A stretch of 51,653 nucleotides of DNA, taken from NCBI RefSeq assembly GCF_029868745.1, contig NZ_JARWOP010000049.1:1-51653 (forward strand). Direction: 5' to 3'. The DNA is from Nocardia wallacei. GTDB lineage: Bacteria; Actinomycetota; Actinomycetes; Mycobacteriales; Mycobacteriaceae. Of the stretch, positions 42,164-50,052 are shown piece after piece. The notes beneath the pieces were generated by a model, which was not told the origin of the DNA, searched no databases, and worked only from the letters and a program-made list of their open reading frames with translations. Within the stretch, counting starts at the first letter, position 1. The number at the start of each line of letters is the position of its first letter. The translations under genes were made by a program, and so were the position numbers.

Positions 42164-43153
42164 ATGCGTTTCGGCTTGGACTACGCCGCCGGCAGGCCCG
42201 GGGGCCAGGCCATCCGCGCCGCGGGTTTCGACTTCGTGGTCCGCTACCTCTCGCCCGGCGGCCCGACGCTGCCCGGCAAACTCCTGACCCCCGAGGAGGC
42301 GGAGGACCTGCGCGCCCACGAGATATCGATCGTCTCGAACTGGGAGACCACCGCCACCCGCATGCTCGACGGTTTCGCGGCGGGGGTCACCGACGCCCGC
42401 GCCGCCGTGGCGCAGATACTGCGCTGCGACGGCCGCACCGACCGGCCGGTCTACTTTTCCGTCGACTTCGACGCCACGCCCGCCCAGCAGCTTCCGATCA
42501 ACGCCTATCTCGACGGCGCGGCCACCGTGCTGGGCCGCGAATGGATCGGAATCTACGGCGGGTACTGGCCGGTGAGCCGGGCTCTGGACGCCGGCGTCGC
42601 GCGCTGGGCCTGGCAGACGGATGCCTGGTCGGGCGGCAATGTCGAAACCCGCCGGCAGCTGCATCAGACGCGTCGGCAGGTGGTCGTCAACGGGGTGGTC
42701 TGCGATGTGAACGAGGCCGAGGCCGTGGACTTCGGGCAATGGGATTTCGATCAGGAGGTAGGAGAGTTGACGCCGGAACAGGACGCGATTCTGCGCGATA
42801 TCCAGATCCAGCAGCGCGGTCCTGGACTGGCGGGCTGGCCGCAGTTGGGCACCGACGCGGACGGCCGTAACCGCACGCTGGTGGACGGTGTGGCGGCGGC
42901 CTTGGCGCAGATCGCCGAATTGCGCACCGAGATCGGTGACTTGGAGGCGACGGTCGCGGAGTTGGAGAAGGAGGTCGAGCGGCTGTCCGGGCACCACTGG
43001 CCGTGGCCGCTGTCGTTGCTACAGGGCCCGGCCGAACTCGTGGGCGATCAGCTGGCCAGGCTCGAGGCGCTGCTGGCCGATCTCCCGCTGCCCGGCCGCG
43101 GCGAGGAGGGCCCGCAGAACGGAACCCAACGAGCAACGGGCACAAAGCAATAG
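42164..43153 (+). CDS. DUF1906 glycoside hydrolase-like protein with coiled-coil tail
   Basis: A 329-residue protein. Residues 1-190 match DUF1906 (FGLDYAAGRPGGQAIRAAGFDFVVRYL, in two parts, plus SVDFDATPAQQ and GIYGGYW), a TIM-barrel family related to GH25 lysozymes and common in phage lysins. Residues 205-250 (RDIQIQQRGPGLAGWPQLG) and a leucine coiled coil (IAELRTEIGDLEATVAELEK) follow. No signal peptide or transmembrane helix. ATG 42164 is preferred over GTG 42155. It may be a domesticated phage lysin or a cell-wall hydrolase; no other phage gene is near. A terminator follows. Confidence 0.8.
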   Translation: MRFGLDYAAGRPGGQAIRAAGFDFVVRYLSPGGPTLPGKLLTPEEAEDLRAHEISIVSNWETTATRMLDGFAAGVTDARAAVAQILRCDGRTDRPVYFSVDFDATPAQQLPINAYLDGAATVLGREWIGIYGGYWPVSRALDAGVARWAWQTDAWSGGNVETRRQLHQTRRQVVVNGVVCDVNEAEAVDFGQWDFDQEVGELTPEQDAILRDIQIQQRGPGLAGWPQLGTDADGRNRTLVDGVAAALAQIAELRTEIGDLEATVAELEKEVERLSGHHWPWPLSLLQGPAELVGDQLARLEALLADLPLPGRGEEGPQNGTQRATGTKQ

Positions 43154-43539
43154 CGCGAGAGAAGACGGGAAGCGCGCCGGAGTGGCGATGAGCGGGTTCT
43201 CGCGATTTCTCGGGAGAACCCGCCCTCCCGGACGAGCGTACCGGGGCAACGCCACGAAAGCATCACTTCGGCGCGACTTTTTCGTCGCTCAAAAACGAAC
43301 TACCAGTAGGTAATTCGCCGATCAGTTACCGCAAAGCAATCGCAATGTGTACGAGCTTGCAGCTAGTCGCAACGTCGTGATTCCCACCGCGGTTGCGGGA
43401 TTCGGGCAAATCATTCATGTCGGACAGCACTGTACAGACTGGACGGTCCCGACTCGAATCCACCAATACTCCCCACAACGAGCACACTTCGAGTTATCGT
43501 CTGCTTGCCCGAACCCGACTCGCTCTCAAGGAGATTCCG
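43154..43539. other. Intergenic region with terminator
   Basis: A 386-bp gap. Near its start is a perfect 10-bp hairpin (43192-43223). The rest is less GC-rich than the genes (43260-43500) and probably carries the promoter of the small gene at 43540. Upstream in-frame codons to 43393 lack a ribosome binding site. Confidence 0.5.
43192..43223 (+). terminator. Terminator after the DUF1906 gene
   Basis: GCGGGTTCTC (43192-43201) pairs with GAGAACCCGC (43214-43223) across a 12-nt loop, 38 bp past the stop codon. Confidence 0.75.
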
Positions 43540-43764
43540 ATGGCCGTCACCGTGTCCCTCGACAAAGTCCTCGACAGGGCATACGAGAACAAGGAACTGA
43601 AGGAAGTCCTCTCCGCACCACCGTCGGCCCTGGCCGGACTCACCGAGAGCCACGACGCGAAACTGCTCGACGCGCTGGGCATCAAGACGGTCGCGGACCT
43701 GGCCGGCAACAAGTACTTCCGGCTCGCGGCCGCCCTGGCCGACCTCGCCGCGAAGGAAGGCTGA
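43540..43764 (+). CDS. Small helical protein with helix-hairpin-helix-like end
   Basis: A 74-residue protein starting at ATG 43540 behind AAGGAG. The second half (KLLDALGIKTVADLAGNKYF) resembles the helix-hairpin-helix or DUF4332-type motif found in many small actinomycete proteins. No cysteine, no signal. It ends 12 bp before the converging rpmF. Function unknown. Confidence 0.72.
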   Translation: MAVTVSLDKVLDRAYENKELKEVLSAPPSALAGLTESHDAKLLDALGIKTVADLAGNKYFRLAAALADLAAKEG

Positions 43765-43776
43765 CCGCCCCGGCCG

Positions 43777-43950
43777 CTACAGCCGCTCCGGGTCGATCAC
43801 GCCCCGGCGCACGGCGGCCACCAGGCGCCGCGGTACCCGATAGGTGACGCCCCCGACGCTGACCGGCACCAGGTCGGGCGGCGTCGCCTTCCAGTTCGCT
43901 CGCCGGCTGCGGGTGTTGGCCCGCGACATCCGCCGCTTGGGAACCGCCAT
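43777..43950 (-). CDS. rpmF: 50S ribosomal protein L32, zinc-independent form
   Basis: A 57-residue L32: [20 protein letters not shown], then [20 protein letters not shown]. It has no cysteine, so it lacks the zinc ribbon of the usual L32. The start lies three bases after the rpmE2 stop in a mrf-rpmE2-rpmF operon. Zur control is inferred from the operator at 45603. Confidence 0.93.
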   Translation of the reverse strand: MAVPKRRMSRANTRSRRANWKATPPDLVPVSVGGVTYRVPRRLVAAVRRGVIDPERL

Positions 43951-43953
43951 CGC

Positions 43954-44244
43954 CTAGCCCTCCCCTCGTTCGGTCGGAGTGGACGACGATCCGCCGCGTT
44001 GCCGCCTGCCGTACTTGCGTTCGAACTTCTCCACCCGGCCCTGGGTGTCCAGCACGCGATTCGCGCCGGTCCAGAACGGGTGCGAGTCGGCGGTGACATC
44101 GACGGTGATCAGCGGATAGCTGTTGCCGTCGGTCCACTCGGCGGTCCGGGTTCCGGTCGCGGTCGAGCGGGTGAGGAAGCGCTTGCCGGTGCTCACGTCC
44201 TCGAAGATCACCGGATGGTAATCCGGATGGATTCCTGCCTTCAT
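43954..44244 (-). CDS. rpmE2: 50S ribosomal protein L31 type B
   Basis: A 96-residue type B L31: [27 protein letters not shown] in place of the cysteine pair, [21 protein letters not shown] and a basic tail. No cysteine. It replaces zinc-binding L31 when zinc is scarce. The start ATG 44244 lies four bases after mrf. Confidence 0.95.
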   Translation of the reverse strand: MKAGIHPDYHPVIFEDVSTGKRFLTRSTATGTRTAEWTDGNSYPLITVDVTADSHPFWTGANRVLDTQGRVEKFERKYGRRQRGGSSSTPTERGEG

Positions 44245-44248
44245 GGCC

Positions 44249-45586
44249 CTACCTTTCTGTCGTGCGCTGCTCGCCGGTCGGCGAGGCGCTGGATGCCGGG
44301 TCGGACTCGGACCCGTCCGCGCACGGGTCCGCATGCCACTCGCCGAACGGGTCCTCCCACTGCGCCACCAGTTCCGGGGCGCTGTGCACCAGCAGCAGTT
44401 CGGCGTCGTCGACCAGCGCCCAGTGCAGCGCGCGGCGGATCTCGTCGGCATCGCCGTCACAGGTGAGGATCACCAGCGAGATGTCGCGGTCGCCGAACTG
44501 CTCGTCCCAGCGCAGCGCCGCCAGCGCCCGCCGATCCGGGTCGGCGGCGGCCAGCTCCCGCGGTGACATCGCCGCCAGCCACGGCCCGGCCGAACCGACG
44601 CGCAGCCCGCCGCCGGCCGACTCCAGCCACACCACCTCGTCGGGCTGGGTGGCCAGCCAGATCCGGCCGCGGGCGGTGACCACGCCGTCGAACAGCACGT
44701 CCAGCGCCTCGTGCAGGCGGACGGGATGGAACGGGCGGTCGGTGGCGAACTCGATCAGCGTCACGCCGTGGTCGGTGTCCAGCGGCGGCTGCCCGCGCAG
44801 CAGCGGGGCGTGCGCGTCGAAGAGGCGGCCGCGCCGCGAGTCCGCCGGGATTTCCGCGAGCAACGCCTCGATCCGCTCGGCGCCCAACGCCTCCGGATCG
44901 TTCGCCCATACCCGCGGCGCCTGCGGCAGCAGCCGGTCCAGCACCGCGCCCAGCCGGGCCCGGTCCGATTCGAGCGTGCCGTCCGCGCCGAGAACCACTG
45001 CGACATCGGCGAATTCGACCTGGCCCACGGCGAGCTGCGCCACCGTCCGATCGTCATCGGCGTCGGCCTGCCCGCGGTCGGCCAGGGTCTCCTCGCTCAG
45101 GGCGTCCGCCAGCCAGCTCCGCGCGTCCAGGCAGGTGACCACGGCCTCGACCCGCACGTCCCGCCCGGCCGGGCCGTCGACCCGGCCCACCACCCCGGCG
45201 ACGGGAACATTCGCGATCGCATGGCACACCGCCTCCGCTTCGAACGCCGGATCCAGCGCGATCACGATGCGCCGCACCGAATCCCGCGCCGCCAGCCGAC
45301 ACAGCAGCGGCAGCAGATCCGCCCGCAGCGTGCAGGAGACGCACCCGTGCGCCAGCTCGTGCACGGTGCGGTGGCGGATGACCTCGCCCGACGCCTCCCC
45401 CAGCGGGAGGTAGGAGACGGTGCGGCGAACGATGCCCTCGTGCAGTTCGGTCAGGTCGTGGCGGATCACGACGGTGCCGGGCGTGTCCCGCAGCATCCGC
45501 GCCAGGTGATCCACGCCGGTCGTCGTGAGACCGTCGAAGCCGGCCAGCATCACGACGGGCGTGCGGCGGTCGGGATGAGACAGCAC
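44249..45586 (-). CDS. mrf: Ribosome hibernation factor-recruiting protein Mrf (CobW-like)
   Basis: A 445-residue CobW/COG0523-related protein. The P-loop position reads [14 protein letters not shown], without GKT. The metal-type motif [15 protein letters not shown] (about 90), [17 protein letters not shown], and the C-terminal [34 protein letters not shown] and [11 protein letters not shown] match mycobacterial Mrf. Family knowledge: Mrf brings the hibernation factor MPY to ribosomes built with zinc-free proteins during zinc starvation. I place the start at GTG 45586 behind AAAGGGG; a TTG at 45604 would lie inside the Zur-like operator. Confidence 0.9.
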   Translation of the reverse strand: MLSHPDRRTPVVMLAGFDGLTTTGVDHLARMLRDTPGTVVIRHDLTELHEGIVRRTVSYLPLGEASGEVIRHRTVHELAHGCVSCTLRADLLPLLCRLAARDSVRRIVIALDPAFEAEAVCHAIANVPVAGVVGRVDGPAGRDVRVEAVVTCLDARSWLADALSEETLADRGQADADDDRTVAQLAVGQVEFADVAVVLGADGTLESDRARLGAVLDRLLPQAPRVWANDPEALGAERIEALLAEIPADSRRGRLFDAHAPLLRGQPPLDTDHGVTLIEFATDRPFHPVRLHEALDVLFDGVVTARGRIWLATQPDEVVWLESAGGGLRVGSAGPWLAAMSPRELAAADPDRRALAALRWDEQFGDRDISLVILTCDGDADEIRRALHWALVDDAELLLVHSAPELVAQWEDPFGEWHADPCADGSESDPASSASPTGEQRTTER

Positions 45587-45602
45587 CGGAACCCCTTTCG
45601 AC

Positions 45603-45615
45603 AATGATTTTCATT
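45603..45615. promoter_or_regulatory. Zur-like operator, mrf side
   Basis: AATGATTTTCATT is a palindrome (AATGA-N3-TCATT) matching the actinobacterial Zur box core. It lies 17 bp before the mrf GTG start. Confidence 0.82.
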
Positions 45616-45657
45616 TAACGCAGGCCCACGGTACAGTCTCGGACGACCATTGTCGAA

Positions 45658-45670
45658 AATGATTGTCATT
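45658..45670. promoter_or_regulatory. Zur-like operator, rpmB side
   Basis: AATGATTGTCATT has the same AATGA-N3-TCATT dyad, 55 bp from the first site and 62 bp before the rpmB start. The two sites frame the divergent promoter region. Confidence 0.82.
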
Positions 45671-45731
45671 GCGGTGTGAGCGACGGGTCCTCGCGACCCG
45701 GGAGCACCGCCATCGGAAACAGGAGGCTCCT

Positions 45732-45968
45732 ATGTCGGCTCACTGCCAGGTGACCGGTCGCAAGCCGGGATTCGGCAAGTCCGTCTCGCACTCGCATCGG
45801 CGGACCAATCGCCGCTGGGATCCCAACATCCAGCGCAAGACCTACTTCCTGCCCAGCGAGGGCCGCCGGATCACGCTGACCGTGTCCGCCAAGGGCATCA
45901 AGACCATCGACCGCGACGGCATCGAGGCGGTCGTCGCCCGGCTGCGCGCGCGAGGAGAGAAGATCTGA
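45732..45968 (+). CDS. rpmB: 50S ribosomal protein L28, zinc-independent form
   Basis: A 78-residue L28: [29 protein letters not shown] then [16 protein letters not shown] (given in two parts). Only one cysteine, so no CxxC pair. ATG 45732 has a perfect AGGAGG. Its stop overlaps the L33 start by one base (TGATG). Confidence 0.94.
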   Translation: MSAHCQVTGRKPGFGKSVSHSHRRTNRRWDPNIQRKTYFLPSEGRRITLTVSAKGIKTIDRDGIEAVVARLRARGEKI

Positions 45969-46132
45969 TGGCACGCAACGAGATCCGGCCGATCATCAAG
46001 CTCCGCTCCACCGCCGGCACCGGTTTCACCTACGTCACCCGCAAGAACCGCCGCAACGACCCCGACCGCATGGTGCTGCGCAAATACGACCCCGTTATCC
46101 GCAAGCACGTCGACTTCCGAGAGGAACGCTGA
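45968..46132 (+). CDS. rpmG: 50S ribosomal protein L33, zinc-independent form
   Basis: A 54-residue L33: [51 protein letters not shown]. No cysteine. Coupled to L28 by a TGATG overlap. Its last 12 bases and the following nine are nearly repeated at 46284-46302 in front of the S14 gene. Confidence 0.94.
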   Translation: MARNEIRPIIKLRSTAGTGFTYVTRKNRRNDPDRMVLRKYDPVIRKHVDFREER

Positions 46133-46296
46133 CATGGCCCATACGCCAACCATCGAGTTCGCGGACCCGGGTCGGGTCTGGACTGACGGAGCGGGGGAGC
46201 GAAGCGGAGGAGCGGAGGAGGGAAGACCCGGCCCGCAGGGGGCCGCGAACCGCGACGCCGGAGGCGGCGCAATTCAACACAGCGAGGAGCGCTGAC
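46133..46296 (+). repeat. 163-bp insert with duplicated start region between rpmG and rpsN
   Basis: The 19-bp blocks GAGGAACGCTGACATGGCC (46121-46139) and GAGGAGCGCTGACATGGCC (46284-46302) flank a segment with nested inverted repeats: TTCGCGG/CCGCGAA (46158-46164, 46243-46249) around GGGTCGGGTCT/AGACCCGGCCC (46169-46179, 46224-46234, one mismatch). The core is rich in GGAG/GAAG units. The copied ATG at 46134, with its own GAGGA, opens a 53-codon frame to TGA 46293-46295 that reads like no known protein. It looks like a small palindromic interspersed element. Confidence 0.6.
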
Positions 46297-46602
46297 ATGG
46301 CCAAGAAGTCCAAAATCGCGCGCAACGAACAGCGCGCCGTCATCGTGGCCCGGTACGCGGAGCGGCGCGCCGAACTCAAGGAACTGATCCGCAAGCCCAC
46401 GACCCCCGAGGAACAGCGCGCCGCCGCGCGGGCCGCCCTGCAGCGGCTGCCGCGCGATGCCAGTCCGGTACGATTGCGCAATCGGGACGCCACGGACGGA
46501 CGCCCACGTGGTCATCTCCGGAAGTTCGGTCTCTCTCGCGTACGCGTGCGCGAGCTGGCCCACCGGGGGGAGCTGCCCGGTGTGCACAAATCGAGCTGGT
46601 AG
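46297..46602 (+). CDS. rpsN: 30S ribosomal protein S14, zinc-independent form
   Basis: A 101-residue long-type S14: [36 protein letters not shown], then [21 protein letters not shown] and GVHKSSW. No cysteine. Start ATG 46297 behind GAGGAG. Replaces the zinc-ribbon S14 under zinc limitation. Confidence 0.95.
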   Translation: MAKKSKIARNEQRAVIVARYAERRAELKELIRKPTTPEEQRAAARAALQRLPRDASPVRLRNRDATDGRPRGHLRKFGLSRVRVRELAHRGELPGVHKSSW

Positions 46603-46673
46603 ACCACCGCAGATCTCGTGCAGCTTGCGTACCCAGGCCGGGCCCGGAACGCATGCCGAGGAAGGATACTGAC

Positions 46674-46928
46674 ATGGCCGTGAAGCGAGCACCGTCGAAA
46701 AAGGTCCGTGCCGAGCAGGCGCGCCGCCCGAAGAAGAATCCGCTCATCGCCGCCGGGATCGAGATCGTCGACTACAAGGACGTGAACCTGCTGCGCACGT
46801 TCATCTCCGACCGCGGCAAGATCCGCAGCCGGCGCGTCACCGGGCTGACCCCGCAGCAGCAGCGGCAGGTCGCCATCGCGGTGAAGAACGCCCGCGAAAT
46901 GGCGCTGCTGCCCTTCACCAGCCGCTGA
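46674..46928 (+). CDS. rpsR: 30S ribosomal protein S18, zinc-independent form
   Basis: An 84-residue S18: [31 protein letters not shown] (in two parts, about 25-55), then [25 protein letters not shown]. No cysteine. ATG 46674 follows GAGGAAGGA. Last gene of the operon; a terminator follows at 46955. Confidence 0.95.
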   Translation: MAVKRAPSKKVRAEQARRPKKNPLIAAGIEIVDYKDVNLLRTFISDRGKIRSRRVTGLTPQQQRQVAIAVKNAREMALLPFTSR

Positions 46929-46954
46929 TCCCGGCCGAGAAACAGAGTTCCACC

Positions 46955-46988
46955 CGAACCCCCCGGTGTCGACGCGCCGGGGGGTTCG
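46955..46988 (+). terminator. Terminator of the zinc-independent ribosomal operon
   Basis: CGAACCCCCCGG (46955-46966) pairs perfectly with CCGGGGGGTTCG (46977-46988), loop 10 nt, 26 bp past the S18 stop. Confidence 0.85.
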
Positions 46989-47012
46989 CGCTGCCCACTA
47001 GGGTGAACAGCC

Positions 47013-47474
47013 ATGAAACCGATCTCGGGACCGCGTCGCCTCGCCGCTGCGGCCGCGGTGCTGTCGACCCTGGCGGCCGCGGCTTGCGGCGGCGCGGACA
47101 ACGATGGCGCGCAAGCGAATACGAGCACCACCACCTCCTCGGGCCCGAGCACTCCCACCGAGCAGAACCCGCCCCAGCCCGGCCGGATGTTCACCGCGAA
47201 CCCGGCGATCACGGGCGCCCGGCCGATCCCGTTCGACTCCTGGAGCCGGGTCGCTCCCGACCGGATCGCGGTCGACTTCCAGATCGGTTCGCCCGAATGC
47301 TACGGCGTGGACGCGACGACCACCGAGACCGACAGCACGGTCACCGTCGAACTGCGCGCGGGGACGCTACCGGAGGCCGCCGGTCGGATGTGCACGATGA
47401 TCGCGGTCTTCGGAACGCTCGAGGTGCCGCTGAAGCAACCGCTCGGTGAGCGAAAGGTGCTCAGCGCCAGGTAA
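47013..47474 (+). CDS. Putative lipoprotein
   Basis: A 153-residue protein with a lipoprotein signal (basic start, hydrophobic core, lipobox LAAAAC, Cys about residue 25), a Thr/Ser/Pro linker (about 35-58), and a 95-residue beta-type domain with two cysteines (PECYGV, GRMCTM) likely forming a disulfide. The family is unknown to me. The window shows no partner gene. Confidence 0.8.
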   Translation: MKPISGPRRLAAAAAVLSTLAAAACGGADNDGAQANTSTTTSSGPSTPTEQNPPQPGRMFTANPAITGARPIPFDSWSRVAPDRIAVDFQIGSPECYGVDATTTETDSTVTVELRAGTLPEAAGRMCTMIAVFGTLEVPLKQPLGERKVLSAR

Positions 47475-47529
47475 AAACGGCGAAAGCACAAATGCAAGAA
47501 CAAATGAAGGTTTCACGGGGAAGTTTCTT

Positions 47530-47545
47530 TGTGATGTACATCACT
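47530..47545. promoter_or_regulatory. CRP/GlxR-like palindrome in a convergent gap
   Basis: TGTGATGTACATCACT fits TGTGA-N6-TCACA at nine of ten core positions and is itself nearly fully palindromic. It lies between two converging genes with no start nearby, so its target is unclear. Confidence 0.5.
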
Positions 47546-47701
47546 TCGCCGAATCGTGCTGCATTTATAGCGAAATGATCTGACACAATGGCGGTGTGGC
47601 CGGTGATACGTTCCCTGGCACAAGCCACTCGACTCGCTCCCCGCCCCGGCTGGGATAGCGAAACCCGGGTGCCGGGATGAGGAAGGCCCGGTGGCTGGAT
47701 G

Positions 47702-47747
47702 AGACGAAGCCCTGCGCGGAACGCTGATTCCGTGCAGGGCTTCGTCT
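47702..47747. terminator. Terminator downstream of purH
   Basis: AGACGAAGCCCTGC (47702-47715) pairs with GCAGGGCTTCGTCT (47734-47747); inside, CGGAA/TTCCG adds further pairing. On the minus strand it lies 23 bp past the purH stop. On the plus strand it is followed by TTTC and could also end a transcript entering from the left. Confidence 0.8.
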
Positions 47748-47769
47748 TTCGAGGAGGGTGCCGAACTAC

Positions 47770-49332
47770 TCAGTGGGCGAAGTGCCGCGCGCCCGTCAGG
47801 TACATCGTCACACCGGCCTCGCGGCAGGCGTCGATGGTCAACTGGTCGCGCACCGAACCACCCGGCTGCACAATGGCTTTCACGCCCGCGGCGATGAGCT
47901 GCTGCGGTCCGTCCGGGAACGGGAAGTAGGCGTCCGACGCCGCGACCGAACCCTTGGCACGCTCGCCGGCGCGCAGCACGGCCAGATGCACCGCGTCCAC
48001 CCGGTTCACCTGCCCCATGCCCACACCCACCGAGGCGCCGTCGTGCGCCAGCAGGATCGCGTTGGACTTCACGGCTCGGCATGCGCGCCAAGCGAATTCG
48101 AGGTCGGTGCGGGTTGCCGCGTCGGCGGCTTCACCCGCGACCAGGGTCCAGTTGGCCGGATCGTCGCCCTCGGCGTCGATGATGTCGGACTGCTGCAGCA
48201 GCGCACCGCCGCTGATCGGGCGCAGCTCGACGCCGCCGCGCCGCGGTTCGCTCGCGACCAGGATGCGCACATTCTTCTTGCGCTGCAACACTTCTACCGC
48301 GCCGTCGGCGTAGGCCGGGGCCACGATCACCTCGGTGAAGATCTCCGCGACCTGCTCGGCCATCGCCACGGTCACCTCGCGGTTGGCCGCGATGACGCCG
48401 CCGAACGCGCTCACCGGATCGCAGGCGTGCGCCTTGCGGTGCGCCTCGGCGATGTCGGCGCCGACCGCGATGCCACAGGGGTTGGCGTGCTTGACGATCG
48501 CGACCGCGGCGGCGCTGTGGTCCCACGCGGCGCGCCAGGCGGCGTCGGCGTCGGTGTAGTTGTTGTACGACATCTCCTTGCCGTGCAACTGCGTCGCCTG
48601 GGCCAGACCGGTGCGCCCGTCGTTGTTCGCGTACAGCGCGGCGGACTGGTGCGGGTTCTCGCCGTAGCGCAGCACCGCCTCGCGGGTCCAGGTGCCGCCC
48701 ACCCAGCCCGGAAACTGCTGCGCGGCAGCGGGATCGGCCGTCAGCACGCTCGTCATCCAGCTCGCCACGGCCACGTCGTAGCTCGCGGTATGCTGGAATG
48801 CCTTGGCCGCCAACGTAGTTCGCTTGGCGAGATCGAAGCCGCCGGACTTCACCGCGGCCAGCACGTCGTCGTAGTCACCGGTGTCGACGACCACGGCCAC
48901 CGACGGATGGTTCTTGGCCGCCGCGCGCACCATGGACGGGCCGCCGATATCGATCTGCTCGACGCATTCGTCGGGAGTGGCGCCGCTGGCCACCGTCTCG
49001 GTGAACGGGTAGAGGTTCACCACCACCAGTTCGAACGCCTCGACGCCGAGTTCGGCCAGCTGGTCGGCGTGCTCCTGCTTGCGCAGGTCGGCCAGGATGC
49101 CGGCGTGCACCCGCGGATGCAGCGTCTTCACCCGGCCGTCCAGGGTTTCCGGAAAACCGGTCAGGTCCTCCACCTTGGTCACCGGGATACCGGCGCCGGC
49201 GATGCGCGCCGCGGTCGACCCCGTCGACACCAGTTCCACGCCGGCGGCGTGCAACCCGGTGGCGAGTTCGATCAGTCCCGTCTTGTCGTAGACGCTGACC
49301 AGCGCCCTGTTGATCGGCTTGCGCTCACTCAC
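47770..49332 (-). CDS. purH: Bifunctional AICAR transformylase / IMP cyclohydrolase
   Basis: A 520-residue enzyme of the last two steps of IMP synthesis. The N-terminal cyclohydrolase domain (1-200) has [18 protein letters not shown] and [16 protein letters not shown]; the transformylase domain has [24 protein letters not shown], and DAYFPFPDG. Starts at GTG 49332 overlapping purN by four bases (GTGA). Confidence 0.97.
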   Translation of the reverse strand: MSERKPINRALVSVYDKTGLIELATGLHAAGVELVSTGSTAARIAGAGIPVTKVEDLTGFPETLDGRVKTLHPRVHAGILADLRKQEHADQLAELGVEAFELVVVNLYPFTETVASGATPDECVEQIDIGGPSMVRAAAKNHPSVAVVVDTGDYDDVLAAVKSGGFDLAKRTTLAAKAFQHTASYDVAVASWMTSVLTADPAAAQQFPGWVGGTWTREAVLRYGENPHQSAALYANNDGRTGLAQATQLHGKEMSYNNYTDADAAWRAAWDHSAAAVAIVKHANPCGIAVGADIAEAHRKAHACDPVSAFGGVIAANREVTVAMAEQVAEIFTEVIVAPAYADGAVEVLQRKKNVRILVASEPRRGGVELRPISGGALLQQSDIIDAEGDDPANWTLVAGEAADAATRTDLEFAWRACRAVKSNAILLAHDGASVGVGMGQVNRVDAVHLAVLRAGERAKGSVAASDAYFPFPDGPQQLIAAGVKAIVQPGGSVRDQLTIDACREAGVTMYLTGARHFAH

Positions 49333-50030
49333 CGGAGAACTCGCTCATCTGGGATAACTGCCTTTCGTCCATCGGAGACAATGCCTCGGGTCGCGACGGC
49401 GGCCACCACCTCGGCCAGCAACCGTCGCTCCACCACCTTGATCCGCTCGTGCAGGGTCGCCTCGTCGTCGTCCGGTAGCACCGGCACCGCCTCCTGCGCC
49501 AGGATCGGTCCCGTGTCGACACCGGCATCGACGAGATGCACGGTGGATCCCGTCACCCGCACCCCGTAGGCGAGCGCGTCACGCACCCCGTGCGCGCCGG
49601 GAAAGGACGGCAGCAGCGCGGGATGGGTGTTGAGAGTCCGGCCGCCGAATCGCTCCAGGAACGCCGGGCCGAAGATCTTCATGAAACCGGCCGACACCAC
49701 GAGGTCGGGTTCGTGCTCCGCGACCGCCGCGGTCAGCGCGACGTCCCAGGCCGCGCGATCGGGATGGTCGGCCACGGCGACCCGGAAATGCGGGATGCCG
49801 GCGGCTTCGGCGTGTTCTGTTGCGGCACAGGCACGGTCGACGCCGACGGCGGCCACACGCGCGGGGTAGTCCGGCTGTCCGGTGGCCTCGACGAGCGACC
49901 GCAGCAGCGATCCGGTGCCCGAGGCGAGCACGACGACGGTCGCGGGCGCCGTCGGAGGCACCAGGCGGGCGGGCGGGGTCGTCAGCGCTCTACTCCCAGC
50001 GTGTCGGGGTCTACCGGAGGGGGCGGCCAC
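49329..50030 (-). CDS. purN: Phosphoribosylglycinamide formyltransferase
   Basis: A 233-residue GAR transformylase using 10-formyl-[18 protein letters not shown] binds the ribose-phosphate; the catalytic Asn-His is in [15 protein letters not shown] and the Asp in [10 protein letters not shown]. The true start is uncertain: GTG 50030 gives a 30-residue leader with weak ribosome binding signal. Directly upstream of purH, as in mycobacteria. Confidence 0.95.
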   Translation of the reverse strand: MAAPSGRPRHAGSRALTTPPARLVPPTAPATVVVLASGTGSLLRSLVEATGQPDYPARVAAVGVDRACAATEHAEAAGIPHFRVAVADHPDRAAWDVALTAAVAEHEPDLVVSAGFMKIFGPAFLERFGGRTLNTHPALLPSFPGAHGVRDALAYGVRVTGSTVHLVDAGVDTGPILAQEAVPVLPDDDEATLHERIKVVERRLLAEVVAAVATRGIVSDGRKAVIPDERVLR

Positions 50031-50052
50031 GAAAGAACCACCGCGGTAGAGC

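Noticed and set aside
47758..49569. 603-codon plus-strand frame opposite purH
   Set aside because: Composition is that of an antisense shadow; purH motifs are unmistakable on the minus strand.
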